A stretch of 64,000 bases of DNA from Caenispirillum bisanense (GTDB lineage: Bacteria; Pseudomonadota; Alphaproteobacteria; Rhodospirillales; Rhodospirillaceae). The position numbers and the translations under genes were made by a program. Within the stretch, counting starts at the first letter, position 1. Every line of letters starts with the position of its first letter. The stretch lies in NCBI RefSeq assembly GCF_900230255.1, contig NZ_OCNJ01000001.1, forward strand, positions 865,313 through 929,312, given 5' to 3'. Shown here piece by piece: positions 63,702 through 64,000 of the stretch. The notes beneath the pieces were generated by a model. The model worked only from the letters and a program-made list of their open reading frames with translations, had not been told where the DNA came from and ran no database searches.

Positions 63702-63730
63702 TTGACAACGACTTCTCGCTTCTCTAAATA
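63702..63730 (+). promoter_or_regulatory. rrn promoter P3 (sigma-70 type)
   Basis: TTGACA (63702-63707), 17-base spacer, TAAATA (63725-63730), followed by a GC-rich discriminator ACGGCC. The A/G-rich run GAAAAAAGAGG directly upstream resembles an UP element. Confidence 0.85.
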
Positions 63731-63808
63731 ACGGCCTCCCCGGCGGGCCGGGCGGTTCTGAAAGGGGCCGCGGAACACGGAGACGGAATTCTGGAGCTTC
63801 TGGCTCCC

Positions 63809-63820
63809 TGCTCTTTGACA
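63809..63820 (+). promoter_or_regulatory. boxA antitermination element of the rrn leader
   Basis: TGCTCTTTGACA differs by one base from the rrn boxA consensus TGCTCTTTAACA. In the RNA it would bind NusB/NusE and protect rRNA transcription from Rho. It sits 79 bp after the P3 -10. Confidence 0.85.
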
Positions 63821-63838
63821 TCGTGAACGAACGGAAGG

Positions 63839-63891
63839 GATGCGCAGGCGGCGGTTCGGCCTAATGGGATCGAACAGAATGCCAGCGCATC
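63839..63891 (+). other. Leader hairpin before 16S rRNA
   Basis: GATGCGC (63839-63845) and GCGCATC (63885-63891) can pair, enclosing a GC-rich leader stretch. It is likely part of the precursor rRNA fold that RNase III processes; its true partner lies outside the window, downstream of 16S. Confidence 0.5.
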
Positions 63892-63978
63892 TTGGGAAGC
63901 ACCCGATCGAAGTCCTTCGGGACGGAGATCAGGATGTGACGCAAAGCGTTTTGCAAGAATGTTCCGATCCGTCAAGAT

Positions 63979-64000
63979 CAACATGAGAGTTTGATCCTGG
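63979..64000 (+). rRNA. rrs: 16S ribosomal RNA, 5' end only
   Basis: The universal bacterial 27F site AGAGTTTGATCCTGG begins at 63986, corresponding to E. coli position 8, so mature 16S should start near 63979. The rest of the gene lies beyond the right edge. The rrn leader, with three promoters and a boxA, precedes it. Confidence 0.95.

Overview
This window comes from the chromosome of a GC-rich alphaproteobacterium, most likely in or near the Rhodospirillales. The evidence is an RpoH-type sigma factor, the order prfA-prmC-DUF4167-clpB, an aspartokinase/ptsP/RodZ-like/ispG/hisS block, DUF1178 and DUF2892 proteins, and an rrn leader with a boxA. Genus cannot be fixed from the sequence alone. 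Codon use looks uniform, and I see no prophage, transposase, integrase, CRISPR array or tRNA gene. The only RNA gene is the first ~22 bases of a 16S rRNA at the right edge.

Layout. 1-4.1 kb: 3' end of rpoH, an ornithine-type decarboxylase and spermidine synthase (polyamine synthesis), and a HigBA/RelE-type toxin-antitoxin pair. 4.1-7.7 kb: a RimK-like ATP-grasp ligase coupled by an ATGA overlap to a GNAT/peptidase-C39 fusion, with a LysR regulator upstream on the same strand; this is a predicted peptide or amide-bond-forming module. 7.9-15.8 kb: two small envelope proteins, an MFS transporter, a large AsmA protein, a DsbA-like thiol oxidoreductase and an SDR. 15.9-22.1 kb: a sulfide module (SqrR/BigR-like repressor, sulfide:quinone oxidoreductase, DUF2892 protein) divergent from an RND efflux pair. 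22.2-30.5 kb: a paired-hairpin repeat, an unknown gene, exported MsrA, a HerA-like ATPase, a RoxA-like dihaem cytochrome, a PAQR/haemolysin III protein, a BaiN-type flavoprotein, a CopD-like membrane protein and an orphan ParA. 30.6-35.0 kb: a doeA-doeC-doeD ectoine-degradation cluster without doeB. 35.3-39.6 kb: a GNAT, bacteriohemerythrin, a DUF2325 protein behind a strong Fur-box match, and a three-gene unit of unknown function. 39.8-45.7 kb: methyltransferase, DUF1178, TrkH, UbiG, aspartokinase and a nitronate monooxygenase-like protein. 45.8-61.2 kb: core genes ptsP, RodZ-like, ispG, a VapBC pair, hisS, hemA (glutamyl-tRNA reductase), prfA, prmC, DUF4167, a MOSC protein and clpB. 61.2-64 kb: a 577-bp nested palindromic repeat array, an M23 peptidase, and an rRNA operon start with three tandem promoters of the same architecture.

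How the genes fit together. The window is mostly stable core chromosome with small accessory modules set between housekeeping genes: two toxin-antitoxin pairs, sulfide/persulfide detoxification, ectoine use, iron-linked proteins and a predicted amidoligase. The least described parts are the three-gene unit at 37.8-39.6 kb, the ligase/peptidase pair at 4.1-6.8 kb, the Fur-box-linked DUF2325 gene and the nested repeat array after clpB. Functions are inferred from remembered family motifs; no database search was run.
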